This document shows positions 1 to 7,834 of a DNA stretch of 59,193 nt, piece by piece. Both the position numbers and the translations under genes were made by a program. Within the stretch, counting starts at the first letter, position 1. Each line of letters opens with the position of its first letter. The notes below the pieces were generated by a model. It had not been told where the DNA came from and did not search any database. It worked only from the letters and a program-made list of their open reading frames with translations. Source of the DNA: an archaeon. Lineage in GTDB: Archaea > Thermoproteota > Thermoprotei_A > Marsarchaeales > Marsarchaeaceae. The stretch covers positions 1-59,193 of the forward strand of contig CADDZQ010000001.1 in assembly GCA_902812505.1 (NCBI GenBank), written 5' to 3'.

Positions 1-27
1 AAGAAGGAAGCACGCAAAGAAGCCTGA
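1..27 (+). CDS. C-terminal tail of an off-window gene
   Basis: Frame 1 reads KKEARKEA and then a TGA stop at 25-27. Only eight residues are visible. The strongly charged Lys/Glu/Arg tail looks like a real C-terminus, such as that of a ribosomal or nucleic-acid-binding protein, but the family cannot be named. It is equally possible that this is chance coding at the window edge. Confidence 0.3.
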   Translation, partial: KKEARKEA

Positions 28-246
28 TGCGTAGCCCAAAAGGAGTATTACACAACACACTAGGATGGCTCTAACCACCCCAGCTTTATACGCAGGGTGG
101 GCAGCCCCAATACAAAGTCGGTTCTCTGGACCTTATAGTTTGATACACACTGTGCTCATATGGGGACACAACCGCATCGTGGGTGGTGAGCGTGACCGCC
201 AATCGTGGAAAATCGTTATCTGGACACCGTCTTGAAAGGCGCGAAA
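28..246. other. Intergenic region with hairpin
   Basis: No credible gene is seen; the small ORFs here lack family features and overlap the 5S region. A hairpin can form from 67 to 106: GGCT at 67-70 pairs with AGCC at 103-106, and CCACCC at 75-80 pairs with GGGTGG at 95-100. Around 207-235 lies one copy of a short motif of the form TCGTTATsTGGACAC, which recurs at 36131-36240. Confidence 0.4.
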
Positions 247-254
247 AGCTTATA
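247..254 (+). promoter_or_regulatory. TATA box of 5S rRNA gene
   Basis: AGCTTATA is centred about 28 nt before the inferred 5' end of the 5S rRNA at 279. This is the usual archaeal TATA spacing, so the 5S gene probably has its own promoter. Confidence 0.6.
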
Positions 255-278
255 CCATTCACAGACGGATTTAAATTA

Positions 279-400
279 AGCTCGTCGGCCATAGGTAGCG
301 GGGAAACACCCGGTCTCATTCCGAACCCGGAAGTTAAGCCCGCTATCGTTACGTGTTCCGTTAAACCCTAGGTTTAGCAGGGCACGTAAGCCGACGAGTT
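279..400 (+). rRNA. rrf: 5S ribosomal RNA
   Basis: The universally conserved 5S core is present: GGGAAACACCCGGTCTCATT, then CCGAACCCGGAAGTTAAGCC. The ends pair as helix I (AGCTCGTCGG at 279-288 with CCGACGAGTT at 391-400), which sets a length of about 122 nt. The ACGTG...CACGT arm forms helices IV/V. No 16S or 23S gene is in the window, so this is an orphan 5S locus, as is common in Thermoproteota-type genomes. The exact ends are inferred from pairing. Confidence 0.93.
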
Positions 401-593
401 TCTATTGTTTCTAGCTTGCCTCTTCTAATGGAGGAGAGGATTAACGAAAACCTTAAGGAGGAGCCCGTTTTAGAGCCACTAGTACCTGCGATGAGCTGGG
501 GTTCAAGTCTAGACAATGGGGCTAGCGTTGTCTGTAGCAGGTGTCGAGTCGGTTGCTGATGGTGGAGACTCCAAGATCTATGGTGTAGCTCAC
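401..593 (+). other. Unassigned region between 5S rRNA and C/D sRNA
   Basis: No family is recognised. A 43-codon ORF runs from ATG 428 to TGA 557-559; its product begins MEERINENLKEE and ends in a short Cys-containing stretch (VCSRCRVGC). It has no clear ribosome binding site. The same stretch has a hairpin in which ACCTGC near 484-489 pairs with GCAGGT near 536-541. It could be a small protein gene or a structured RNA, and neither is proven. Confidence 0.3.
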
Positions 594-665
594 ACGCGGC
601 TGTGATGATCCCGATCTCACACGGATCCCCTTTAAATGAAGTTGAAGAGCCGAGCTGAGCCGCGT
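594..665 (+). ncRNA. C/D box sRNA (2'-O-methylation guide)
   Basis: A C box, GTGATGA (602-608), and a D box, CTGA (655-658), are enclosed by a perfect 7-bp terminal stem: ACGCGGC (594-600) with GCCGCGT (659-665). This is the kink-turn layout of archaeal C/D guide RNAs, and about 72 nt is slightly longer than typical. The C' box may be AATGAAG near 635; D' is degenerate. The D-guide is the stretch just before CTGA (about 644-654, AGAGCCGAG). Such RNAs bind L7Ae, Nop5 and fibrillarin to direct 2'-O-methylation of rRNA or tRNA. The target was not identified. Confidence 0.65.
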
Positions 666-735
666 TTAGCTATCTGGGCACATCTAGTTTCAGTAAACGC
701 TTTATTCGGGCTCATGGTTAGTGGTGGGATGGGAG

Positions 736-1272
736 TTGATTTTATCCGACTTTGATCTTAAGAACTATATTGCTGGTGGGCGCCTATACATAGACCCGTT
801 GTTCGACGACACAATCCGCGAAAACGGCGTGGACCTGCGTATCGGCTCACAGATAGCGAAGCTGGTTTCAACCAGAGAAGTGTTTGATACAAGAGGCAAC
901 GTGGATACTTCGAGGTTTTATAGAATAATCGAAGCCGAAGAGTTCATCTTAGAAGCTGATGAAAAAATCCTAATAACAACCTTAGAGAGAGTGAGGCTAC
1001 CATCTGACCTAATGGGCTTCGTGCAGCTGAGATCCTCTTTTGCCAGAGCCGGACTACTCCTGCCCCCCACAATCATAGACGCGGGATTCGACGGGAATAT
1101 AACAATAGAGGTGAGGGGAACATCTTTCCCTGTTAAGTTGTATAGCGGTCAGAGGTTTGTTCACATAGTGTTCTCAAAACTCACAACACCCCTAGAGAAG
1201 CCTTATAGTGGTAAGTATCAGGGCCAGAAGGGTGTTACGCTACCCATATTTAGTGACCAAATGAGGAAGTAG
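736..1272 (+). CDS. dcd: dCTP deaminase
   Basis: Converts dCTP to dUTP (and possibly on to dUMP), supplying dUMP for thymidylate synthesis. Start TTG at 736 gives MILSDFDLKNYI, the classic family N-terminus; the frame is open to GTG 721, but that adds an unlikely MVGWE. The product is 178 aa, usual for the trimeric family. The core shows VQLRSSFARAGL (substrate-binding S/R), DAGFDGNITIEV (catalytic region, with Glu) and GQRFVHIVF. A TATA-like CTTTATT near 700 would place the transcript start just before the TTG, so the mRNA may be nearly leaderless. It is the first of a + strand run of nucleotide and metal-hydrolase genes. Confidence 0.9.
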   Translation: MILSDFDLKNYIAGGRLYIDPLFDDTIRENGVDLRIGSQIAKLVSTREVFDTRGNVDTSRFYRIIEAEEFILEADEKILITTLERVRLPSDLMGFVQLRSSFARAGLLLPPTIIDAGFDGNITIEVRGTSFPVKLYSGQRFVHIVFSKLTTPLEKPYSGKYQGQKGVTLPIFSDQMRK

Positions 1273-1369
1273 TGTTAAGGAGGAAAAAATTAAGAGTCGG
1301 CGAAGACATTATGATTTAGGAGCTGTGAAATATCAGAGTTAAGCTGATACGTGATGAGAAGGCATTTAT

Positions 1370-1888
1370 TTGAGCTCCGGGTTTTTGACAGTGAATAACA
1401 TAGTTGTTGGCGCTATTGTGTATCTTAGGGATGAGAAGGGTAGAATACTGCTTCAGAGACGTAGAAGCGGTTTATTCAAGGGTTACGTTGGGCTACCGGG
1501 GGGAAAAGTCGAATTCGGCGAAGACATCGTGGACGCGGCGCTAAGGGAGCTTAGAGAGGAAACAGGGTTGAAGGGTTTTCGGGCTAGTGCTAGCGGTGTT
1601 TACTCGGAAGTGAACTTCGACAATCAATCAATGAGCAACCACTTTGTACTCTTCGTTATCAGGGCAGGAGGATACGAAGGCAACCTATTAGAGACAACAC
1701 CTGAAGGCGAAAACTTCTGGATGTATGAGGAGGACATAGATTCACTCGAACGTGTACTGCCAGACCTATTCTTCGTGCTCGACACAATAAATAGGGCGCC
1801 TTTTGTAGAAAGCCTCAGACGATATAACGACGGCAATCAAACCTATGTGGTGACATCGGATGGCCGCAGATATCCTAAACAGCGTTAG
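1370..1888 (+). CDS. Nudix hydrolase
   Basis: The Nudix box is clear: GGKVEFGEDIVDAALREL followed by REETGL, matching GX5EX7REUXEEXGU, which binds Mg2+ and cleaves nucleoside diphosphates linked to another moiety. About 172 aa with a single Nudix domain (roughly residues 10-135) and a basic C-terminus (YPKQR). The start is uncertain: TTG at 1370 has GAGAAGG about 8 nt upstream, but a later GTG is possible. The substrate cannot be told; ADP-ribose or oxidised nucleotides are typical. The 3' end overlaps the TatD gene by 29 nt, suggesting translational coupling. Confidence 0.85.
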   Translation: MSSGFLTVNNIVVGAIVYLRDEKGRILLQRRRSGLFKGYVGLPGGKVEFGEDIVDAALRELREETGLKGFRASASGVYSEVNFDNQSMSNHFVLFVIRAGGYEGNLLETTPEGENFWMYEEDIDSLERVLPDLFFVLDTINRAPFVESLRRYNDGNQTYVVTSDGRRYPKQR

Positions 1889-2648
1889 AGCGGTTGACTG
1901 CCACACCCACCTCTCCAGCAGTGATTTCAACGTCGATAGAGGGAGAGTGATTGAAGAGTGTGCAAACAAAGGAGTAATAGTGGTGGATTCGGCGCTGAGC
2001 GAACAGCAACTAAAAATCTCACTTGAAATGACTAAGACCTCCGGATGGGTGAAAACCACAGCTGGCTGGGAGGCACGCAACCTTGACCGGGACGGTGCAC
2101 TCGAGATGATTAAGCTAATAGAGTCCAATCAAGAAGTTATTCAAGCAGTAGGCGAGGTGGGACTAGATAGGTACTGGGTGCGTGACAGAAATCTTTGGAG
2201 CAAGCAGGAAGATATTTTTAGGATGTTCATCGACCTCGCTGACAGGCTCAAAAAACCCTTGGTGGTTCACTCTAGATCCGCTGGTCGGGCATGCATAGAG
2301 ATTCTCAACTCTATTGGCTTCAACTCGGTTTTGATGCATGCCTATGATGGCTCGGTTGGCGACGCTCTTATGGCTGCCGAAAAAGGCTTCCTCTTCTCTA
2401 TCCCGCCCTCAATTGTGCGTTCAGAGCAGAAGCAGAAGCTTGTTCGTAGACTAGAGCTAAAAAGTCTTATGTTAGAGTCGGACTCACCCGTACTTGGACC
2501 AGTAAAGGGTGTTAGGAACGTGCCAACCAATGTTTTCATATCGGCAAACATGATTGCTCAGATTAAGCGTGTGCCACAAGACGACGTTTTACGCACGTCG
2601 CGGGAAACCTCATTGGCCTTCTTCGGCATCATTGGTGACAAAACTTGA
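1860..2648 (+). CDS. TatD-family metal-dependent hydrolase
   Basis: 262 aa in the amidohydrolase superfamily. The TatD metal ligands are visible: DCHTHL near residue 14 (DxHxH), GEVGLD near residue 95, VVHSR near residue 137, a His in LMHAYDG, and ESDSP near residue 205. TatD proteins are TIM-barrel, divalent-metal deoxyribonucleases or phosphohydrolases; the physiological substrate is not evident. It starts at ATG 1860 inside the end of the Nudix gene and its stop overlaps the start of the next gene (TTGA), so the three genes form a tightly coupled unit. Confidence 0.85.
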   Translation: MAADILNSVRAVDCHTHLSSSDFNVDRGRVIEECANKGVIVVDSALSEQQLKISLEMTKTSGWVKTTAGWEARNLDRDGALEMIKLIESNQEVIQAVGEVGLDRYWVRDRNLWSKQEDIFRMFIDLADRLKKPLVVHSRSAGRACIEILNSIGFNSVLMHAYDGSVGDALMAAEKGFLFSIPPSIVRSEQKQKLVRRLELKSLMLESDSPVLGPVKGVRNVPTNVFISANMIAQIKRVPQDDVLRTSRETSLAFFGIIGDKT

Positions 2649-3346
2649 ACTATGTATCAACCAAAGCCAGAATAGGAAAAAACGTGTTTTTTGAAGGAGA
2701 GTATAGGGTTTATGGAGCCACTGAACTTGGAGATGAATGTTTCATTGGGCACTCCGTTGTGCTGGGTCATCCAGTAAGAGCGAATCTCCTCGAAGGCGTG
2801 AGGCATCTCGACAAGCGAAACCTTGATTCAATAAGTGAAGGATGCAGAATAGGATCACAGTGCATCATCAGAAGTGGAAGCGTTGTATACGAGCGCGCAA
2901 AGCTATCAGACAAAGTCGAAACTGGGCATAGCGTACTCATCAGGGAAGACGTTGAGGTTGGCGAAGGAAGCCGTATAGGGACTAGGTCAATCCTTGACGG
3001 CGGGGTCACGGTTGGCAAAAAGGTAAACATACAGTCCGGCGTATATTTGCCGCCGGGAAGTGTGGTTTTGGATGAAGTGTTTATTGGACCGTTTGTTGTT
3101 GTCACCAACGACCTATACCCACCCTCACCTAAGATTCTAGGTGTAAGGATAAATGAGGGAGCAACCATTGGTGCAGGAAGCATCCTAATAGCGGGTGTAA
3201 GCATAGGTAGGGGTGCCGTCGTGGGAGCTGGGTCGATAGTGACGAAGGACATCCCCGAGAACTGTTTCGCGTTGGGCACACCCGCTAAAATCGTTGGCAC
3301 ACGCGAAACATACGAAGCAAAGAGAGAAAAGTATCTAAAGGGGTGA
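2645..3346 (+). CDS. Left-handed beta-helix acyltransferase-like protein
   Basis: 233 aa built almost wholly of hexapeptide repeats ([LIV]-G-x4 type: IGHSVV, IGSQCI, VGEGSR, IGTRSI, VGKKVN, IGAGSI, VGAGSI), giving a left-handed parallel beta-helix. The end, VTKDIPENCFALGTPAKIV, is typical of sugar O- or N-acetyltransferases of the WbbJ/WecD-like group. These act as trimers using acetyl-CoA on sugar nucleotides or serine-type acceptors. The TTG start overlaps the TatD stop codon. The sugar substrate is unknown. Confidence 0.8.
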   Translation: MNYVSTKARIGKNVFFEGEYRVYGATELGDECFIGHSVVLGHPVRANLLEGVRHLDKRNLDSISEGCRIGSQCIIRSGSVVYERAKLSDKVETGHSVLIREDVEVGEGSRIGTRSILDGGVTVGKKVNIQSGVYLPPGSVVLDEVFIGPFVVVTNDLYPPSPKILGVRINEGATIGAGSILIAGVSIGRGAVVGAGSIVTKDIPENCFALGTPAKIVGTRETYEAKREKYLKG

Positions 3347-3492
3347 ATCAGGGGCCGATTCCACTCCTCCTAGTACACGAACCATCACTCCGTGGATAAC
3401 TGATCAAAAATTTTAGCTAACAAGGGCGCTAGGAGTGATTTTAATCTAGCGTGGAAGGAAGAAGTTTTGGAATCCCCATAATTCATTGATTT
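3347..3492. other. Convergent intergenic region with inverted repeat
   Basis: It lies between two convergent genes. CACTCCTCCTAG near 3362-3373 is matched by CTAGGAGTG at 3429-3437, giving an imperfect inverted repeat. T- and A-rich runs beside it could end transcripts from both sides, but no definite terminator can be claimed. Confidence 0.3.
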
Positions 3493-4557
3493 CTATCTTT
3501 CACGTTTGCCTTCAATAAACTCCATAAATTGCTCTTTCGCCACACTATATGGAAGTTGAATTGGTGGGTGCTTCATAGTCCAAGCCGAAGCCGAGGTTAT
3601 CGCACCTCCCACTCTCCTTTCGAGCCCGATCTTCGCAGCCCTGACCGCGTCAATCATAACACCAGCACTATTATAGGCATCCCACACCTCCAGTTTAAGT
3701 TCAATTCTGATTGGGGCGCCGCCAAAGTATTTCCCCTCAAGCACTATGTATGCGTATTTACGGTTTTCGAGAAACTCGATATAGTCGGATGGACCAATCC
3801 TTGTGGGTACAGGATAGGGCACCAGTGATTGCACAGCCGAAGTCTTGCTTTCACGTTTGGTTTTAAGCCTTGATTCCTCAAGCATATTTGCGAAATCAGT
3901 GTCACCACCGATATTGACCTGATATGTTCGAAGAAGTGTAACACCCCTGTCGACCATTAGCCTAGCTAGCGTCTTATGGAGCACCGTTGAACCCAGCTGG
4001 CTCATGACATCGTCACCTATAGCCGGCAAACCTCTCTCCCTAAATCTATGTTCCCAAACTGGATCAGAGACTATAAACGTGGGCATAGCGTTAATGAATG
4101 CCACCCCAGCCTTCAACGCCTGCTCAGCGTAAAATCTTGCCGCCCTTTCACTACCAACGGGCACATAGTTTATCAAGACTTCGGCACCGCTATCCCTAAG
4201 TGTTTGGGCCACATCCACTTCTGGTTGATCTGAAACCTCCACCATCCTACTTAGATACTTTCCAAGACCATCCAACACGGGGGCGCGGCTAACCACGACA
4301 CCCAACTTCCTCGGGGACACGATCTGGAGTGTGTTATTTGGAGGCGAAAATATCGCCTCACCTAGGTCTAAACCCACCTTAGTCTTATTCACATCGAATG
4401 CGGCTACGAACTCAATATCGGAAGGCCTATACCCCCCAAGCTCAGTGAAGGAGAGACCCTGCAGGTCGCCATCTTCCTTTGATTTAATAACACCCTGAAC
4501 AAGCGCTGATGCACAGTTACCAACCCCCGCCACAGCCACTCTAATTTTCTTAGACAT
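3493..4557 (-). CDS. ino1: Inositol-1-phosphate synthase (archaeal type)
   Basis: Converts glucose-6-phosphate to L-myo-inositol-1-phosphate using bound NAD+, the first step to archaetidylinositol-type lipids and inositol-phosphate osmolytes. The N-terminus has the Rossmann motif VAVAGVGNCASALVQGV; the core includes NYVPVGSERAARFYAEQALK and FINAMPTFIVSD, and later SDYIEFLENRKYAY, all typical of the PF01658/PF07994 family. At 354 aa it matches the short archaeal form. The start ATG at 4557 is unambiguous. The nearby FBPase belongs to the inositol-monophosphatase superfamily, but its motifs favour FBP. Confidence 0.92.
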   Translation of the reverse strand: MSKKIRVAVAGVGNCASALVQGVIKSKEDGDLQGLSFTELGGYRPSDIEFVAAFDVNKTKVGLDLGEAIFSPPNNTLQIVSPRKLGVVVSRAPVLDGLGKYLSRMVEVSDQPEVDVAQTLRDSGAEVLINYVPVGSERAARFYAEQALKAGVAFINAMPTFIVSDPVWEHRFRERGLPAIGDDVMSQLGSTVLHKTLARLMVDRGVTLLRTYQVNIGGDTDFANMLEESRLKTKRESKTSAVQSLVPYPVPTRIGPSDYIEFLENRKYAYIVLEGKYFGGAPIRIELKLEVWDAYNSAGVMIDAVRAAKIGLERRVGGAITSASAWTMKHPPIQLPYSVAKEQFMEFIEGKRER

Positions 4558-4940
4558 ACCATTGCGGATTCAATCCACTGATTTAACAGTTACGTTTCCA
4601 AAATGCGATGCCACAATCCTTGGTTACCATTTGGACCCCCAGTTAGTAGCCCACAACCATAAACAGCAAAACCAACTAGAACCTTACACATGGCTAATAG
4701 TTTTTCTAGGGTGCTACCTAAAATCTATAGATGGCTCCCTATAAGCCAAGAATTAAAAACAGTGGACCACCCTGCCGTTGCGGAGCGAGACGAATAGGTA
4801 TCCCTCCTCTGACCCCGTCGAGTTACGGTGAGCCTTAATATATTGCTGGTTTAGCCTCCACTAGGTTTGACCCAACCCTATTTTGGATGTCTCATGTTAT
4901 GCGGCACACCTTAAATCTATGTTGCTATGGAGTTGAGGTG
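4558..4940. other. Divergent intergenic region
   Basis: Separates the inositol-1-phosphate synthase gene (-) from the tRNA methyltransferase gene (+). The short ORFs here have no family features. CTTAAATC near 4911-4918 may be the TATA box for the methyltransferase gene. Nothing else could be identified. Confidence 0.4.
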
Positions 4941-5819
4941 ATGGGCGACCTTCAAAGAATAGGTGTAGGTGACCACGTACTCATAGTGCTAAGGAAGCAT
5001 ACTTATATTGTAAAAGTCGATAGAGGTAAAAAGTTTCACACACACGTAGGCTATATCAATCTAGACGACCTAATAGACGCATACTACGGCTCATCTCATA
5101 AGACAAGCTCAGGCGTTTTTTTCACGGTTTTGAGGCCATCAAAGAAGGATTACGCGCTTAAAATACCCCGCTCAACCCAAGTAATATACCCTAAAGACAC
5201 CGCTTCAATATTGGTTTGGGCGAATATTAAGCCAGGAGACCGCGTGCTTGAAGCTGGTACAGGTAGCGGGGGACTCACGATTTTTCTAGCCGACGCAGTG
5301 GGAAGAGAGGGTGTGGTATATGGATTCGATGTCAGGGAGGAATCCCTTGAGAAGACAAGACGTAACCTTGAAGCGGCCGGGCTACTGGATAGAGTTGAAC
5401 TGCGTCGCGCCAACGTGCTAGATGGGGTTGAGCTGAATGGTTTAGACGCAGTGGTACTCGACCTACCCTCACCTTGGCTTGCGGTGGGCGTCTTAAAGCG
5501 CTGCCTCAAGGGAGACGGCTACTTCGTGAGTTTTTCTCCAACAATCAACCAAGTTGAGAAAACCGTTATAGCGCTACGTGAAAAAGGTTTCATAATGGTT
5601 GAGGCGTTTGAACTCATACAGAGGTTTTATGATGCTAAACCCAATGCTACTAGACCCAATAGCTTTGGTGTTCAACACACTGGCTACATTGTTTCGGGCA
5701 GGAACACGCTAGCTGAAGGGCCTGAGGCTCCTCCAAGCGATAAGCTTGGTAGCGAGGAGTCACACGCCCCCCATGAGTTCTTCGATTCTCTTACAGACAC
5801 TCCTGCTACCAACATATAG
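4941..5819 (+). CDS. trmI: tRNA (adenine-58-N1)-methyltransferase TrmI
   Basis: Methylates A58 (and A57 in many archaea) in the tRNA T-loop with S-adenosylmethionine. I chose ATG 4941 because GAGGTG directly precedes it; an in-frame ATG at 4887 lacks such a site. About 292 aa: an N-terminal beta-rich domain (RIGVGDHVLIVL), then the Rossmann methyltransferase fold with GDRVLEAGTGSGGLT (motif I), YGFDVREESLE (acidic loop), and VVLDLPSPW (motif IV, DxPxPW). The last ~40 residues (rich in Glu, Pro and Ser) are an added tail whose coding overlaps the 3' end of the convergent fbp gene by 60 nt. Confidence 0.9.
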   Translation: MGDLQRIGVGDHVLIVLRKHTYIVKVDRGKKFHTHVGYINLDDLIDAYYGSSHKTSSGVFFTVLRPSKKDYALKIPRSTQVIYPKDTASILVWANIKPGDRVLEAGTGSGGLTIFLADAVGREGVVYGFDVREESLEKTRRNLEAAGLLDRVELRRANVLDGVELNGLDAVVLDLPSPWLAVGVLKRCLKGDGYFVSFSPTINQVEKTVIALREKGFIMVEAFELIQRFYDAKPNATRPNSFGVQHTGYIVSGRNTLAEGPEAPPSDKLGSEESHAPHEFFDSLTDTPATNI

Positions 5820-6659
5820 GGGGGTTCTTTCATCGTGTCTTGTTAAGGTTTTCTCAAGTATGGGTTGTTTACCGTCGGTGGCGTATCCGCCAGCCGCCTC
5901 CGCGATAAACGATATCGGACCAGCTTCGTATAGTGCTCTTAGCTTGCCGCTCGGCGAGTCACTTGTGGAGGGGTAAGAAAAGAGCCCACCGTAGTGTAAT
6001 ACCTGATTGAAATCCCCCACAAAAGACCCACCGTACCTCAACTTATATCCCTGTGATTCTAGCTCTTCAACTAGCTTCTTAACCTGAGGTAACCATTTCA
6101 CCCTAAGTCCACCCACCCCGTAGACTTCACCCCTCTCGTGTATCCTGAGGTTATCACTTGCCACAACAAACCGATTTCTGGACTCCCCACTCCTTGACAA
6201 AACAAACTCAGCGACCCTATTCTTAGTTGCGAACACCATGGTCGTGGAGGGCCCATACACTGTATAGAACGCACAGACTTGACCAGCCGGTTTCAGAGGG
6301 AAGCTAAAATCCCTGTAGACACCAACGATTGTGCCCATAAGATTATTTGATTCAATATTCGAGCTCCCATCGAGTGGATCCATTACAACAGCAAACCCAC
6401 TACTATTGAGTTTTAGCGGTTCACCCAACTCCTCGGTGGCTACGATTGAAACCACGTGGGTTGACTCGAAGCAGCGTATAAAGAGATCGTTTGCGACCAC
6501 ATCCAGCTTCTTTTGTTTTTCACCATAAATATTCGTCCCACCACTAACACCTCTCGCCTCAGGTATTTCATCAAGCAAAGACACAACAGAGTGTTCGAAC
6601 TCTGAAAAAATAACGCCCAACTCAGCGCTTATTCCGTTCACAAAATCGCTAGCATACAT
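5760..6659 (-). CDS. fbp: Class I fructose-1,6-bisphosphatase
   Basis: Hydrolyses fructose-1,6-bisphosphate to fructose-6-phosphate in gluconeogenesis. 299 aa. Metal site motifs: TEELGEP near residue 97 and VMDPLDGSSNIES near residue 113; the FBPase signature GKLRALYEAGPISFIAEAAGG starts near residue 240 (written here as GKLRALYEAGPIS then FIAEAAGG). These separate it from inositol monophosphatases. Most archaea use the bifunctional type V FBPA/P enzyme, so a class I enzyme beside a separate class I aldolase is notable. ATG 6659 lies about 27 nt after a TATA box, suggesting a leaderless mRNA. Confidence 0.88.
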   Translation of the reverse strand: MYASDFVNGISAELGVIFSEFEHSVVSLLDEIPEARGVSGGTNIYGEKQKKLDVVANDLFIRCFESTHVVSIVATEELGEPLKLNSSGFAVVMDPLDGSSNIESNNLMGTIVGVYRDFSFPLKPAGQVCAFYTVYGPSTTMVFATKNRVAEFVLSRSGESRNRFVVASDNLRIHERGEVYGVGGLRVKWLPQVKKLVEELESQGYKLRYGGSFVGDFNQVLHYGGLFSYPSTSDSPSGKLRALYEAGPISFIAEAAGGYATDGKQPILEKTLTRHDERTPLYVGSRSVCKRIEELMGGV

Positions 6660-6679
6660 GGTTATCCAAAAGATTCACA

Positions 6680-6690
6680 TAGATTTAATC
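6680..6690 (-). promoter_or_regulatory. TATA box of fbp
   Basis: On the minus strand GATTAAATC is centred about 27 nt before the fbp ATG (6659). Transcription would therefore start at or next to the start codon. It sits in the 72-bp region shared with the divergent aldolase gene. Confidence 0.5.
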
Positions 6691-6700
6691 GTTTGGGATA

Positions 6701-6710
6701 AGCTTTTATT
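6701..6710 (+). promoter_or_regulatory. TATA box of FBP aldolase gene
   Basis: GCTTTTATT is centred about 26 nt before ATG 6732, which would make the aldolase mRNA leaderless from that ATG. The two TATA boxes of the divergent pair are only about 15 bp apart, so one bound factor could affect both. Confidence 0.5.
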
Positions 6711-6731
6711 GAATTTCATGCATATAGTCTT

Positions 6732-7490
6732 ATGGTCGCATCGATGGAGCAATTTATGACGAATGGTAGAAGCCTGCTACTCGCCTATGACCAAGGCTTG
6801 GAGCATGGCCCAACAGACTTCAATCAGAAAAACTGTGACCCAGCATACATAGTGGAGATAGCTCGAAAGGGGGGCTTTAACGGGCTGATACTCCAGAAGG
6901 GTATCGCAGAAAAGTACTATGACGGTAGTGTTCCCCTTATAATCAAACTAAACGGGAAGACAAATATCTTCAAGGGTGAACCGGTTTCACGCCAAATATG
7001 TTCGGTAGAGGAAGCGCTGAGTCTTGGGGCAAAAGCGGTTGGGTACACCATTTACCTTGGAAGCGAACACGAAGCCTTGATGTTCCAAGAGTTCGGGAGG
7101 ATACACCACGAGGCCCACAGATTAGACCTACCAGTCATCGCTTGGATATACCCGCGTGGTGCATACGTCAAGGATGATACGGCTTCAGAAATAGTCGCAT
7201 ACGCGGCGAGAGCTGGTCTAGAGATTGGGGCTGACGCCGTAAAAATAAAGTACACGGGTAACCCCGACACATTTAGGTGGGCGGTGAAGAACGCCGGTAA
7301 GGTTAAAGTGTATATGTCGGGCGGGCCTAAGGCTCCAACGGAGGAAGATTTCCTCAGACAGGTTCAAGGCGCGGTCTCGGCTGGGGCGGTTGGCTTGGCA
7401 GTGGGAAGAAACGTTTGGCAAAGCGACGACCCATTAGGCGTTGCGAAGAAGCTAAGGGACATAGTTATTGAGAACAAAAAATACGTTTAA
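6732..7490 (+). CDS. fba: Class I fructose-bisphosphate aldolase (DhnA/archaeal type)
   Basis: Interconverts fructose-1,6-bisphosphate with dihydroxyacetone phosphate and glyceraldehyde-3-phosphate through a Schiff base. 252 aa, one TIM barrel. Visible: LLLAYDQGLEHGPTDF near residue 14 (archaeal aldolase signature), VIAWIYPRGAYV, and GADAVKIKYTG near residue 175, whose Lys is the expected Schiff-base residue, then VYMSGGPK for phosphate binding. ATG 6732 fits a leaderless start from the TATA box at 6701-6710; an alternative ATG is at 6744. It is divergent from fbp, so the pair covers both triose-to-F6P steps of gluconeogenesis. Confidence 0.92.
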   Translation: MVASMEQFMTNGRSLLLAYDQGLEHGPTDFNQKNCDPAYIVEIARKGGFNGLILQKGIAEKYYDGSVPLIIKLNGKTNIFKGEPVSRQICSVEEALSLGAKAVGYTIYLGSEHEALMFQEFGRIHHEAHRLDLPVIAWIYPRGAYVKDDTASEIVAYAARAGLEIGADAVKIKYTGNPDTFRWAVKNAGKVKVYMSGGPKAPTEEDFLRQVQGAVSAGAVGLAVGRNVWQSDDPLGVAKKLRDIVIENKKYV

Positions 7491-7496
7491 ACCCAG

Positions 7497-7805
7497 CTAA
7501 ACGAGCTCTAACTCTATTTTCACGTCATCTGGCACGCTTATCCGCATAAGCTGCCTGAGAGTCCTCTCCTCCGCGGGTATATCTATTATCCTCTTATGAA
7601 CCTTCATAATCCACTTATCGTAGGTATCAGTGCCTTCACCAGCTGGGCTCCTACGCGTTGAAACCCTGAGCTTCTTTGTTGGCAGGGGTATTGGTCCAGA
7701 CACCTTCACACCAGTCCTCTTGGTTGTTTCAACTATTTGGGAGCACACCACATTCAGCTTCTGTATGTCTGTGCTCCAAAGCCTTATTCTCGCTTTCTGC
7801 GGCAA
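7497..7805 (-). CDS. rps10: 30S ribosomal protein S10
   Basis: Small-subunit head protein. From TTG 7805 the product reads [17 protein letters not shown], the usual archaeal S10 start; an upstream in-frame start would add an atypical MVWCFR. 102 aa. The family signature [18 protein letters not shown] lies mid-protein and [13 protein letters not shown] closes it. It begins 29 nt after the EF-1A stop codon, the common archaeal EF-1A-S10 pairing, with a GGTG-type ribosome site upstream. Its 3' end is 6 nt from the convergent aldolase gene. Confidence 0.95.
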   Translation of the reverse strand: MPQKARIRLWSTDIQKLNVVCSQIVETTKRTGVKVSGPIPLPTKKLRVSTRRSPAGEGTDTYDKWIMKVHKRIIDIPAEERTLRQLMRISVPDDVKIELELV

Positions 7806-7834
7806 CCTAAAACACCAAACCAAAAAGAAAGGGA

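Noticed and set aside
183-371. 62-codon + strand ORF running into the 5S rRNA gene
   Set aside because: It covers most of the 5S rRNA and has no family features; the RNA gene explains the sequence.
480-545. GCGATGA next to an ACCTGC/GCAGGT stem looked like a second C/D box sRNA
   Set aside because: The 3' side reads CTGT rather than CTGA, and the C box overlaps the stem, so the kink-turn pairs cannot form. Kept only as a hairpin.
401-593. RNase P RNA or 7S SRP RNA
   Set aside because: Neither the GAGGAAAGTCC-type core of RNase P nor the GGAAGGGAGCA-type loop of SRP RNA is present.
2767-3300. 177-codon minus-strand ORF opposite the beta-helix gene
   Set aside because: Pro/Thr/Leu-rich shadow of a repeat-containing coding sequence; no start signals or motifs.
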